A DNA stretch of 64,000 bases from Cerrena zonata. Taxonomy: Eukaryota; Basidiomycota; Agaricomycetes; Polyporales; Cerrenaceae. Both the position numbers and the translations under genes were made by a program. The notes beneath the pieces were generated by a model. It searched no databases. It was not told where the DNA came from and saw only the letters and a list, made by a program, of their open reading frames with translations. The stretch is taken from positions 248,001 to 312,000 of the forward strand of contig JASBNA010000045.1 in the NCBI GenBank assembly GCA_038087015.1, given 5' to 3'. This document shows, piece by piece, positions 40,501 through 50,664 of this stretch; positions within the stretch are counted from its first letter, which is position 1, and each line of letters opens with the position of its first letter.

Positions 40501-40711
40501 CCCAACGGTAAGTTCTGGACTTGGAAGTTTCAAAACTGAAATCATCCCATGCTGATCCCGACGCTGAATAATCTTCACGTACGGTAGCCCATTGTCTTTC
40601 TGATAAATATGACCCCCAACGTTGATGATAACATTCTCTAGTTTTATTTTCATATAATCTTTTCTCTTCGGCAGTCAAGTTATCAGCCAGAGTAAAATCA
40701 AAACTGGCCAT
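37529..40711 (-). CDS. Glycoside hydrolase family 63-like protein, 1060 residues
   Basis: A large intact protein with an (alpha/alpha)6-barrel sugar hydrolase layout similar to GH63 (mannosyl-oligosaccharide glucosidase and mannosylglycerate hydrolase-like enzymes). There is no signal peptide, so it is probably cytosolic, unlike ER glucosidase I. The N-terminal domain includes ERQWATVREDYSASGSAWD. Barrel motifs include FFAAWDTAFHCIPFAMIDPE, PNGQLPAYEWNFSDVNPP, TGWMAFFSLQMLNIALELA and NWRGPIWFPVNFLLVESL. The end of the barrel has the acidic motif EYFDGDTGRGLGASHQCGW. The last 130 residues are a Ser/Asp-rich tail with several RRS/RSS sites that could be phosphorylated. The natural substrate is not known to me. 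Confidence 0.85.
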   Translation of the reverse strand: MASFDFTLADNLTAEEKRLYENKTRECYHQRWGSYLSERQWATVREDYSASGSAWDDFSFETSKSRTYRWGEDGLAGCCDTKQLVNLSLGLWNEEDDILKEKLFGVTNGQGNHGEDVKELYYYLDNTPTHSYMKFLYKYPQTKFPYEKLVEENGKRSRLEKEYEITDTGIFDDNKYFDVVYEMAKSDDDPEELLFRITAYNRSNEAAPLHILPQLVLRNTWSWGHEESKKGKPSLNQEGDSSIKLDHQKFGERYLIFAPAPGITEDSPDVEPKLLFTENVTNQKRLYDQENELKYVKDAFHDYIVDGVESAVNPEKNGTKSAAVFSFNQDGGVPGNDYVTIRYKFSKKNLDIDELEFDEVFARRQDEADSFYWKVSPLPISDELRQVQRQAFAGLLWTKQFYHFVHSYWSRGDPNTPAPPENRANGRNKDWKHLYIDDILSLPDKWEYPFFAAWDTAFHCIPFAMIDPEFAKKQLDLMTREWYMHPNGQLPAYEWNFSDVNPPVHAWATYRVFKIERKMYGTEDIDFLERVFQKLLLNFTWWVNRKDSDGNNLFNGGFLGLDNIGIFNRSEPLPTGGNLEQADSTGWMAFFSLQMLNIALELAKSRPVYENIASKFFEHFLLIADAMSYRGAKKGDSGATEQSLWDETDQFYYDAINYGGADSHSLPVRSLVGLIPLYASLTLEPELLDKFPSFKRRLEWFVENRKSVAERNIASMSARGVGERLLLSLVNKDRLVAILEKMLDEDEFLSDYGIRSLSKFHEKNPFEMDVHGQKYYVAYLPGESDSGMFGGNSNWRGPIWFPVNFLLVESLQRFYLYYGPELKVECPKGSGEYLNLAQCAQEVQHRLMHLFVPDENGDRACNGENELVNRDPLFKDYVPFYEYFDGDTGRGLGASHQCGWTALVAKWIHDNGVTCRLPKTPRSSSKRSSVYMQSDSAGENGDNSEDVIKQFLPKSGPFPGKLIRRRSGKSLLNLTVNALDLDDEEQESQEKHVIPNLAANENKTNELLHDDLDELSVTQSRSSITSYDDENLVSQIKAAFQKYKLKNEDDVSGDEFEARK

Positions 40712-41383
40712 ATCTAATTAAGCTTAAATAAAAGGTTGTTGATAAGGTTCTGGCAGCAGAAAGATTTCAAATTTTCAAGGGGCCAATTGATATAAAAACA
40801 CCTTGTAAGGTTTTTTTAAGGGATGGAACTGGCAACCTTCAGAAATAGCAGCAGCAGCAATAAAGGAGAAAAAACAACCGAAAACCCCCCAAAAAAAAAC
40901 ATCGAATAAGCAAAGGCGCGATAATAACTGGCAATTAGCATGGAGTTCACCTTGTTTTTCTCGGGTTTATTGCAATTTTCCTGCTCAGGTTTATTGCAAT
41001 TGTTCTACAGTAGCAACTAATTGGGCTTGAGATCGTTTGTTGGGATCGGGGGGGCACTGGATCAATCAGTAGGCTTGAAGGAATTGTTGCAAAGTCTCGT
41101 ATAATTTACAGGGTAGTGTTCCCCAGCAGAAAAAATGGAGTGGGGTTGATTACGGAGTCATCGAGATGTCAATGGATATAGATGTGGAACAGAATTCAGG
41201 GATCAGGTAGTCAGGGGTACAGGATCATGTGCTCGGGGGACACAGGAGTATTCTGAATATGGGAGTATTCGGAATATAGGAGTATAGAGAAGATTGTAGA
41301 AAAAAGTATGGGAAATGCAATAATTTCGCAACTTTTTTGCAGTTATTACAGAATTGTTGAGACTACACAAGAATGGCCAGGAG
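40712..41383. promoter_or_regulatory. Intergenic region between the GH63-like gene and the F-box/LRR gene
   Basis: 670 bases. Contains two TTTATTGCAATT repeats (40967-40979 and 40989-41001) and a G-rich stretch with imperfect GGAGTAT repeats at 41248-41285. No supported gene. Confidence 0.45.
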
Positions 41384-43032
41384 TTATATATTCAATAGGT
41401 GATCAAAGTCATTGACTAAATCCAGGTTCAAGTGAACTTGGCCGATGCAATCAAAAACGAAATGATCATCTTTCTTACTGAAAGATAAGTATTTCAAATT
41501 GGATAAAGACTGTTTAAAATCCAGAGCATAGATTTTGAATTGATCGATTTGATTGAGTTTATAATCCAAAAGAAAAGAGGTATTGAAATAGTCTTGACAG
41601 ATGAGATTATTGGTCAAGATGGGGGACGGGGTTTCACAGGCAGATTGTAATAAAACTAATTGCAAGTGAGATAATTTAGATAAAGGTTTAATTAAAAGTA
41701 GGAATTGAGGAATTTGGAACTGCAGAATTGGGAATTTTAAGTAATATAAGTTTTTGAGCGAAGATAATTTTTCAATTGACGATAGAGTATAATTGAAAGT
41801 AGCTGGTTTTGCATAATTAGGAGGAGGGTAAATGATATTTGATGAAATATCGAAATCAAAATTTAAGTAAGTTAAACTTGGTTTAAATTAATGAAGAATT
41901 TAAATAATTGATAATTAATATTTTCATATTGATTGAAGTTTAATTTTATGATTAGATGAGTTAATTTTGGTAAATTTGACAAAAATTTAAAAATTGAGTC
42001 ATTATTATAAAGTTCATTCGATAAATCTAAATTGAGTTTTGTTAAGTTGGTTAAGAAAGGGGTTAGTTTATCTAAGAAGGTGACTGGTGGTAAGTTTCTT
42101 CTTAATCCGTTTATCAGGATGTTTTGATGAAAGAAGGATTCGGTACAATTTTTAATTGATAATTCATTCAATTGATTGAGATTGATATTTGAAATAAGAT
42201 GGTCAATATCTTTAAGATCAAGGTTGATATCTTTCAAGCAGAAACTTGATAAGTTTAACTTCTTTGTAGGAGATTGGGGGAACAATACCGATAAGTAAGG
42301 ATCAGAATCGGGGATGGTCAATAAACTATTGGAGGTAATATTTTTGGATGATAATAGCTGATTATTGCAACTAAAATTTTTGGAAATGATCACTTTTGAC
42401 AAATTCGGCAAGCTAGCCAAATTTTCAAATTTGGCCAAATTGGCTGAATTTTGGAAACTCGATAAATTTATTATCTTCAAGTTGTTGAAGCCAGCCAAAT
42501 TTGTTTGACTAGTGTAGATGAAGTTCCCCGATAATTCTAATAGCTTGTTAGGAAACTTCAACTCATACAACAATTCAAAAGGAATCATTTTGGTTAACGA
42601 AAACCAGTGGAATACCTTCAAGTTTGTTAATAGCGGCATGATCTGGCTCAACATTTGGGTTACTTCCAAATTAGATATATCGGGGAACTCATTATCTATG
42701 ATCAAAATTTGAATATAGCTAGCGTAACTGGGGTGATTAGCCAAGTTTTTGAAAACCAATCTTAACGCGTAAATCGACTTAATACTAGTTGAATGGATCG
42801 TTTGACTACTTGTAGCTTTAAGAATATTTGGAATCCGTTGATATGACTTATGCTTGATTAAATGCTGATTCTGATAATTTTTCTTACTCGAATCAATAAC
42901 CAAAGACGAGTAAAGCCTTGGTAAAAGGCATGAGTACAAATACTTATTGGTATACGCCAAATGCAAAGCATCACTTGGAACCAAGGTGTAACTGATTTGG
43001 TTTAATATTTCTAACGGTAACTCTTGAAGCAT
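41384..43032 (-). CDS. F-box/leucine-rich-repeat-like protein, one frameshift
   Basis: About 549 residues. The first 45 residues look like an F-box: LPLEILNQISYTLVPSDALHLAYTNK, here split as LPLEILNQI and ALHLAYTNKYLYSCLLPRLY. The rest consists of irregular Leu/Asn-rich repeats (NLKIINLSSFQNSANL, LTKLNLDLSNELYNN, LTHLIIKLNFNQ). If the F-box is real, it would recruit Skp1 for an SCF ubiquitin ligase, with the repeats binding targets. One missing base in the GG at 41880-41881 ends the first frame. Adding it joins the frames as PSLTYLNFDFDIS and onward to SKKDDHFVFD near the stop, with length divisible by three. I cannot name an orthologue. Confidence 0.68.
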
Positions 43033-44211
43033 TCTTTCTTGTTGACCACCTAAAGAAAAGGCCTACCTTCATGTCTAGGGATGGTTTCAAGTATGGAGTC
43101 GACACAAGGGTGGTTGGACTCGATGATTCCGTAATCGGAGACTCCACAAAAAAGCTGAAAAAAAAAAAAAAAAAAGACCCATCAAACTTATCTGATCGGA
43201 TCTGTAACCCCGGAATCACCCACCCAGTCTAACCCATACACCAGAATAACACCCGTGCATCATAAAGCCGACCGTTATTCACGTGACCCAGCTATTTCCG
43301 GCTTCAATAGCGCAAAAGGGTAAATTTCTTTTTCCGGATCTGCAAAAACGACAAAAAAGCTGTCCAAATAAGACGTGCGCACACCGAGGTATCTCTAATT
43401 ACGTGAGTGCTTATATAATCACAATTTCAGCGAAGTAAGTTACTCAGCTTTGCGAGATACTCGTATACCGTTCAGTTGGCTACAGTCAGTTGGCTACACC
43501 GAAGAATACTTGATTCGACTTGACTAGACAGTGATATACCCTGGCATTACTCATTTGTATAGAAAGAATCAGAGGTATCGCTAATAAGAACAGAGGACTA
43601 TCGCAAGACAAAACATCCAGACACCCGGGATATAGCGCTCGCATCTTTTCTTTTTCTGTTAAATTTCAATCCCTTTAATTTTTATTCTACTTCTCTTTCA
43701 CAATTCAAAGGGTAATTCTATTAATCAATCACTAAGTTGGTCCTAGTACACTTGTTTATAACTACAGAATTCGTTATTACCCCATTATAGGACCACTTTA
43801 TTTATTTATTTGTTTATTTATTTCATTCTGGAACTGTTCTCACAAGATTTTTGGCCTTCCTCCAATTACCCGCTGATTAATAAGGTTAACCATAAAAGTT
43901 TCTTTTAATTATCCAAAATTCAACTGCTTGTGTTTTGTTTTTTTGCTAGGTATCTCATCCTTATAGACCTATAAATTAGCATAGAATATTGCATTTGGTA
44001 TCACCACCTGATTTGATTGGATCTAAAATCTTAATAAGACAGTTTTATATTAGCAGTGTGCGTGTACCGATTGTACGGGAGTTTTTTGTTCAACTTTTTC
44101 TTTTTTTCTTTGGTGGTAGTATTTTTGGTTAGGATTTTTTTTTAATTAATTTTTTTTTTTTTGCTTTCGGTGAAAAATTAAAGTATCTTCATTATTGATT
44201 GAGGTTGGGCA
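43033..44211. promoter_or_regulatory. Long 5' region of SFP1 with Rap1-like sites
   Basis: 1.2 kb without a gene. Rap1-like matches lie at 43232-43242 (ACCCATACACC) and 43249-43261 (ACACCCGTGCATC), and a weaker one, TTGTACGGGAGT, at 44071-44082. T-rich leader sequence precedes the SFP1 ATG. A duplicated CAGTTGGCTACA lies at 43474-43498. Confidence 0.5.
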
Positions 44212-45564
44212 ATGTTCAATACTAAGATTTTCGAAGGTAATCCTTCGAATCAGCCTAGTGGCAATTCATCCAATGCCATGAATATTCCAAATTCCAATTC
44301 TAATCAAGATCATTTAAACATACCTCAACCAATTGATATAACATATCAAAGGCGACCTTCTATATTCAATAACCAACGATTTAGAAGAGAATCAATTGCC
44401 CATTCCCAGGGAATGGGAGGAGTTAGCTGGGGGTCAGTGACAATTGGATCATGGTTAAAAGACGAAGTTATGATGTCAAGTTCAAATAATAATCCTTTAC
44501 AAAATGGTCATTCAATTCATAATAATTTAAATTCCAATTTCAATAATAACAATAATTTAATCAATCCAAGAAGAGGATCATTTCGTCATAATATTAATAA
44601 TAATGTTCCTTCAATTTCAATGTCTCCCCCAACAAGCTCAACTTCTTATTTACCGAATTTAGAAGCTGATTATTGTAAAGATTATAGTTGTTGTGGTCAA
44701 CTTCTACCTACATTACATGATTTATTACGACATTATGAAGAAGCTCATATTAGTCCAAGTCCTCCAAATGGTACAAATAATAATTTATTAAATGGCTCAT
44801 TATCAAATCACTCAAGTAATAATAGAAATCGTAATAATTTTAATAATATTCATAATGTGATGGAAACGGTTAGTACAAATGATGTATTTTTAAATAATAA
44901 TCATAATCATAATTTATCAAATCAAACAAATCATTCAGACTTTAATTTAAATAACCAACCAAATAATCAAAATAATAATCAAAATCATTCAAATTTGCAT
45001 AACAATAATACCAATCATTCAATTCATTCTAATAATAATCAATCAAGTCTACTGCATTCTACTCATCAAAATCAACCTTTACCAAATTCAAATCACCAAT
45101 CAAATAATCAACTGCCTCATCTGCAAGATTCTTTACTACAACACAATTTACAACAATCTCATCAACAAGCTTCTCCTCAATCAATGGATGATTCTTCTCG
45201 TCCTAATTCAATCTCAATGAATATCGATGATGAAGCTGATGCTATGTATATTGATGATCCCGCTCGTCATTTATACGTTATGGATAATGATGAATATAAG
45301 CCTTTCAGATGTCCAGTCATTGGTTGTGATAAAAACTATAAAAATCAAAATGGTTTAAAATATCATCGTTTACATGGTCATCAAAATCAATTATTAAAAG
45401 AAAACCCCGATGGTACAATCTCTATTATCGATCCTGAATCAAACACTCCTTACCTAGATGTTGCCGCTCTAGAAAGAGATAAACCTTATCGTTGTGAAGT
45501 TTGCGGTAAACGTTATAAAAATTTAAATGGTTTGAAATACCATAGAGGTCATACTACTCATTAA
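44212..45564 (+). CDS. SFP1: Split zinc-finger transcription factor Sfp1
   Basis: A 450-residue regulator of ribosomal-protein and ribosome-biogenesis genes and of cell size, downstream of TOR. An N-terminal block SWGSVTIGSWLKDEVM is conserved in Sfp1. A first zinc-binding segment (DYCKDYSCCGQLLPTLHDLL, then HYEEAH) lies at about 152-181. A very Asn/His-rich middle follows. Two classical C2H2 fingers close the protein, FRCPVIGCDKNYKNQNGLKY and YRCEVCGKRYKNLNGLKYH, about 40 residues apart, which is the split-finger arrangement that gives the gene its name. The frame is intact, with a good ATG after a long T-rich leader. Confidence 0.94.
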   Translation: MFNTKIFEGNPSNQPSGNSSNAMNIPNSNSNQDHLNIPQPIDITYQRRPSIFNNQRFRRESIAHSQGMGGVSWGSVTIGSWLKDEVMMSSSNNNPLQNGHSIHNNLNSNFNNNNNLINPRRGSFRHNINNNVPSISMSPPTSSTSYLPNLEADYCKDYSCCGQLLPTLHDLLRHYEEAHISPSPPNGTNNNLLNGSLSNHSSNNRNRNNFNNIHNVMETVSTNDVFLNNNHNHNLSNQTNHSDFNLNNQPNNQNNNQNHSNLHNNNTNHSIHSNNNQSSLLHSTHQNQPLPNSNHQSNNQLPHLQDSLLQHNLQQSHQQASPQSMDDSSRPNSISMNIDDEADAMYIDDPARHLYVMDNDEYKPFRCPVIGCDKNYKNQNGLKYHRLHGHQNQLLKENPDGTISIIDPESNTPYLDVAALERDKPYRCEVCGKRYKNLNGLKYHRGHTTH

Positions 45565-45831
45565 TACTTTGTTATGATTATTTTTATTCTTTTCTCTCCG
45601 TTATATGTTTCCCTCCTTTTTTCTGTTCTTTTCCCTTTTCTTTTTCTGTTCTTTTATCCTTATTCTAAAAACCCCTTCTCTCTAGCGACCCTTGTATTTT
45701 TATTGCATTCATTATGTTTCATGCTTTTATTTACTCAATGTAACATTTTCTGTTTTATAATTTGGTAGTGTGCGCCTAATATCAAAAGCTATATCGTAAA
45801 CTACTCCTTTTTATCGATTTCTTCATCGATA

Positions 45832-46629
45832 ATGAACGCTCTGAAATTACCTATAAGAATACCGCTTAGTATCACTAGGAAATGGTTGTACTTGGTGATT
45901 TGGTTTGTATCAGTTATCATTTTATTACCAATATCAATCTTAATTTATAGCTATTTCTATAAAGTTTTAATCCCAGATTCAATTTATTCAATTCGTCCTG
46001 ATATTTCACATCCTGAAAACACTTATTTGCAGTTTGATTCGGTTAAGCCAATCACAAATCATGAGATAGTTTATGACTTGGTTTTGAAAACTTCAATTAC
46101 TTGTCAAACTGGTAACAATCAAGTTCATTCTATACCTTATAAAGTTTATCATGAACAAAATAAGCAGCTTGAAGTATGGAGCCAGGGCCAATTTATTTAT
46201 GACTGCGATATCAGAAACATCTATAGTGAAAACAATTGGTTTATACCATTTAACTTGAGATACTGGGTACCCCCAATAATAGTTAACAACTTCAAAACTT
46301 TAACTAATGTTAAGAAAATAGGGTCAATAAACTCTAAAGATTTATTTAAGGTATTCCCGAAATTCAATGAGAGAACTTTCAGCGGAACTTATGAAGGGAA
46401 TTTGAAGATAGAGTTTGATTACCCGTTAAAAAATCTTATCGAAGTACAGTTTGTGACCAATTGGAATGGTCTTAGGTATTACTTGATCAATTATTCTTTA
46501 ATTTGTCTGGTTATTGGAATAAGTTTCATCTGGAGTTTGAATTGTACAATATGTTTCTTTACAAGCTTGCTAGTTTGGTATAAGTTCACTCAAAATCTTA
46601 CAAGTGAAAATAAAATCAAAAGCTTATGA
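45832..46629 (+). CDS. SEI1: Seipin (lipid-droplet assembly protein)
   Basis: A 265-residue ER membrane protein with the seipin layout: a short cytosolic N-terminus, a first membrane helix at about 18-43 (LVIWFVSVIILLPISILIYS), a lumenal domain of about 170 residues, and a second helix at about 217-248. LPISILIYSYFYKVLIPDS closely follows yeast Sei1/Fld1 (LPLSILIYHDFYLRLLP). Seipin organises lipid-droplet budding at ER contact sites with Ldb16. The C-terminal tail is short and basic. The frame is intact. The start at 45832 puts the first helix 17 residues in, as expected. Confidence 0.87.
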   Translation: MNALKLPIRIPLSITRKWLYLVIWFVSVIILLPISILIYSYFYKVLIPDSIYSIRPDISHPENTYLQFDSVKPITNHEIVYDLVLKTSITCQTGNNQVHSIPYKVYHEQNKQLEVWSQGQFIYDCDIRNIYSENNWFIPFNLRYWVPPIIVNNFKTLTNVKKIGSINSKDLFKVFPKFNERTFSGTYEGNLKIEFDYPLKNLIEVQFVTNWNGLRYYLINYSLICLVIGISFIWSLNCTICFFTSLLVWYKFTQNLTSENKIKSL

Positions 46630-46758
46630 AAAAATGTATAATATTTCTATCAATAAATAAGTAAAACATAAGACGAAGTAAAGTTAAAAAAATATGTAAG
46701 GACAAAAAAAAATATATGTATATATAAAATCAAAAGAAGTCGATAGTACAAATAAAGT

Positions 46759-49700
46759 TTAACCGGCATTTAGTAATTTGAATTCATTGATACTATCAAC
46801 AGGTAGGAATGGGATAATCTTTTTGAAATATTCACGTTCGTTGATTATATCAAAACTTTTATCATTGGTTGATTGTAAATAACTAAATTCATCAATTTCT
46901 ACTTTATTAACCAAATATTTTTCAAATTCATCAATGACAGAATTCCATTCGTTTAAACTTTTACCTAAATTATTCCATTTAATAACTTGCTTAAAAGTTG
47001 AATTGAAATCATTGACGAAATTCTCAACATCTTCAAATTCTTCTTCATTGTACTGATTGCTATTTGATATTAAAATATTTTCAGTACTGATATAAAATTT
47101 ACTGTACGAATCAGCATTTAAAAAAATTGTCACTGATGGAATCTTTGGTCTCATTGGGAAATTATGATGATTTTCACTATGAACAAATTTATTCATGTTA
47201 CTATTAGTTATTTGCATTATTTGAAATTTATTATTGATGCTTGCATTATCAATAATAATTTCAAATTTATAAAAAGGTCGAATAATTTCGGGAGGAATTT
47301 TGAATAATTCAGGAGGTTGATTTAATGCTTCATTTTTATTAGAATTAGTATGATTTAATTGATCAGATAATTCACTTGAAGAATCACTTAAGGAAGAATC
47401 TGTTGAAAAATCAGTAATTGACGTTGGTGTTGACTGATATGACATTATGCTTGGACTTGATGATCTTGACTTATTAGAATATGCAGTTGATAATGACGTT
47501 AAAGACACTGAGTTTCTTTTATTTTTCAATGAAAAATTATTCTTAGATGGAGGATATAATTTACTCATGTCATCATTACTTTTACTATAGATTGAATTTC
47601 TATTGCTTAATCTATTTTTTTGAGGACTTTGCTTGATATCGGTTGAAGAAGATTCATCCGAAGACAACATTTTGAATAATTTCCCGATAGAATTCACAAA
47701 TGAGTTATTTCTTGGAATTTTTTCCGGAGATCCAGGTGTGGATGAAGGAGCAGAATCAATATTGGATTGGCTAGAATTGACTGCTGGTAATGAAGAACAA
47801 CTATAAATAGCCTCATCGAAAACTTCAAAAGGATGCGATTTTCTTAATTCACTCGGTTTACCAAAAGCAGCAGGAGAAACTTCTTGGGATTGATCATTAA
47901 TGATTAATAATTCAGTTTTCAAGTTTGTTGGTAAGATGCCAAATTTTCTATTAACCAAAGGATTATCCGGAGTGAAATCCAATCTTTGTTTATTTGAGTT
48001 GAAATAAATTTTTAAATTTTGATGAGATAAGTTTAATTTCATTTCAATTTTTTTAGTAATTTGAATTGAGTTTGAATTTTCAAAATTGTTGATACCAATT
48101 ACTCTCCATATGATTAATTTGATATAATAGGATCTAACAATTGGATGCCAATGAATGAATAATTTATTCCAAATTTCATTTGAGATTAACCAATTAATGA
48201 AGTTCGTTTTGAAACTGTGATTTGGATTTTTCAACCAGACCAAGATAAGGTTCATTAGAATTTAAATAATCTAGGGATAAAGGTTTCTGGAATCATATCC
48301 CAAATATTGAATAGGAATGCCAAATTTTTCAAGAGGGTTTGAACATGATCAGTATTAGTAATCATCATATAAGTACAACTTAACCAAAATTCCCAATTGA
48401 TGATTGAATTATCAAAGATATGGTTAACGAATTCATAAAAAATATTCAAAACCAAGCTATTTTTTGAGTAATCATAAACATTAATTGATTTTGTTATATT
48501 GATTAAGATATCATCAATCATTTTGATTAATTCATTGTTTAAGAAAAAATTTGAATAGTTAACATCTCTTAAAGTTTTCAAGAGTTTAATGATTGAATCA
48601 TAATAAACGTCATCTTGACTAGGTTGTTTTTTATTTTGATTAAAAGGAATTGGGAAATTTGAGGAACCAATTTTGTTTAATGAATTATTTTTAGATATTC
48701 TTGTAATGGAGACATTAAAAATTTGTTGAATATGGCTTAGGATAACGTTGAAAGCCCGGACAATTAAGGAGAGTTGATGAGTCTAAATTTTCAAAATTAG
48801 ATAATTTTAGTTGAATGATGGAAATGTAATGTCTGAAAAAGGAGTTGAAGACATCGCTATCACTAGAGCACCATCTTCTTACCCATGAACCATTTGGATC
48901 ACTAATACCTTCGACCGGATGTTTTGGAGGAGGAATACAGTTGATGAAGTTTTTCTTATCGTTTGGAATATTCATACCATTGAAGTTAATCAACCAATGT
49001 AAAGATTTGGGGAAACAAGAGTATAAGGAACCCAAGTCATCGCAGGGGATGGTCTTTATTGATTCAAACGTAGTCTGTTTAACGTTTAGAAGAAATAATA
49101 AAGCATTATTAACATTTGGTAAGTGGAAAAAACAATAGGCGAATACCTTACCGACAAAGGCACTTATTGAAACCGGAACCATTTTCAAAGTTTGTAACTT
49201 ACCTAGGGAAAAGTCCAAAGTTTCGATTAACAAGTTTTGGTAATGAGAGTAGATTTCCGAATCGATATGGTTCCATTCTTTTCTGGCGATGATTCTGGAA
49301 ATACATTCCAAGTATGCATTTCTGTCGGTGGATGAAATTTGGTGTCTTGAAGAGGGAGATAAACTGAGCAATAACGATTTCCACCATTTCAATAGATTAG
49401 TCGTGCTTATACTGATCAAGCTAGTATAAATTTTTGAATCATTTGGTAAATTATTTGACAAGGAAGAGTTTCTTAAGAAGGGAAGTAACGTTGTTCTCAA
49501 AATGTTAGTTTTCAAAATACCATTTTGTTTTGAATTGAATTTAGTTAAGTCAACTTCTAATTTCTTATAGCGTTTCAATAAAGATTTAATTAGCTTATCT
49601 TGGAAACGAAGGTCTTCTTTATTAAGATTTAAAGAGCGAGGTTTTGATAATTTTGAAGGTGATAATAGCGAAGATCTTCTCGAAGCTTCATGTTTTCACT

Positions 49701-49940
49701 GAGGAAGGTTCATGTTTCACTGAGGTCATGTACTGAGGAAGGTTCATGTTTTAAGTTAACTGGAACCAGAGAAGTAGTTATTGTTGATTGGGAATTTGAA
49801 GATGAAGCTGAATGTTCAGATTTAACCGATTTTCTTCTATTTATAGTAGAAGCTTTAACTTTATCCATCCCGAAAACATCAACTAATAAACCAAAACCAA
49901 TACCACCAATAAAACCAGTATAACCAAATACAATAACCAA
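46759..49940 (-). CDS. DUF1765/UPF0592-family protein (Ahk1-like), at least four frameshifts
   Basis: A gene of about 3.2 kb encoding roughly 1060 residues. The first part has a hydrophobic segment (FGYTGFIGGIGFGLLVDVFG), then a Ser-rich stretch and KHEASRRSSLLSPSKLSKP. The central part matches the fungal DUF1765 family: NLLKWWKSLLLSLSPSSRHQ, LECISRIIARKEWNHIDSEI, AYCFFHLPNVNNALLFLLN. The rest includes FEFWLSCTYMMI-like helices, a Ser-rich low-complexity region and SLNEWNSVIDEFEKYL. In S. cerevisiae the family member is Ahk1 (YDL073W), linked to Hkr1 signalling; I assign it by family, not by alignment. Breaks occur in a local duplication at 49680-49750 (two or more), at 48764-48765 (extra base) and 48261-48263 (missing base). 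No ATG precedes the hydrophobic segment, so the start is unclear. Confidence 0.62.
49680..49757 (-). repeat. Local tandem duplication inside the DUF1765 gene
   Basis: On the coding strand the unit AACATGAACCTTCCTCAGT recurs, followed by partial copies ending CAGTGAAACATGAA and CAGTGAAAACATGAA. It encodes repeats of KHEPSSV and contains at least two frame breaks. Confidence 0.75.
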
Positions 49941-50664
49941 AAACGTAGAATAAGCTAAATCTAATTATTCAAATCAACAAAGACACCCTCAGCACTTTAT
50001 ATGAAATTGATGAGGTCTTTTCTTTTTCTGCTTTTGTATCCAACTTCTATTTTAAAGTAGGGTCTGTTTATCTAGAAGAATCAAACAGCAATGTTAATTT
50101 AAGCACTGAGCTTTGTAGTGAGATAAATATTTGTCTAAAACAATACAACCTTAGCTTACCTGCTTTATTCTAGCTTGCCTTACCTGCCCTTACCTACCTT
50201 TACTTCTCCTTATTCCTTTACTATCCTCTTAGCCTTTATACCTAGCACGGGGGTTAAACGAGACCCAGACGAGGTTTATTCGGTTAGTATTTACAAAAAT
50301 GTAATAACAACAACACTAAAACGGAGAGGTTGTTATAACAAAAGCCTGGCTTAGGTAGCGCAAAATTATCCAATAGTTTATTGGATTACCGAATTAGAGT
50401 AATCCCCAGACACAATTAGTAAATCAAAGGATCTCAACTCATTTCAGGTTGGGATTTTGTTGTTTTTGTTGTTTTTTCGGTGGGTTTCTTATTTTTGTTG
50501 ACCGGTGTTTTTGGTTAAACTGTAAATTTCATCCTTGTCAACAATGTTGACCCCTTTCTCGTTCACAAGGTGGTATATTACTTTATGATATCATAACTTA
50601 GGGTTTTTTTTATTACTATTTACTTTATTTAGTTAGTGTAATTAGTGTAAGTAGTTTGATTAAG
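49941..50664. other. Intergenic region between the DUF1765 gene and the coiled-coil repeat gene
   Basis: 720 bases with pyrimidine repeats of the CTTACCT type (50155-50215) and GT-rich T tracts at 50455-50475. No supported gene. Confidence 0.45.
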
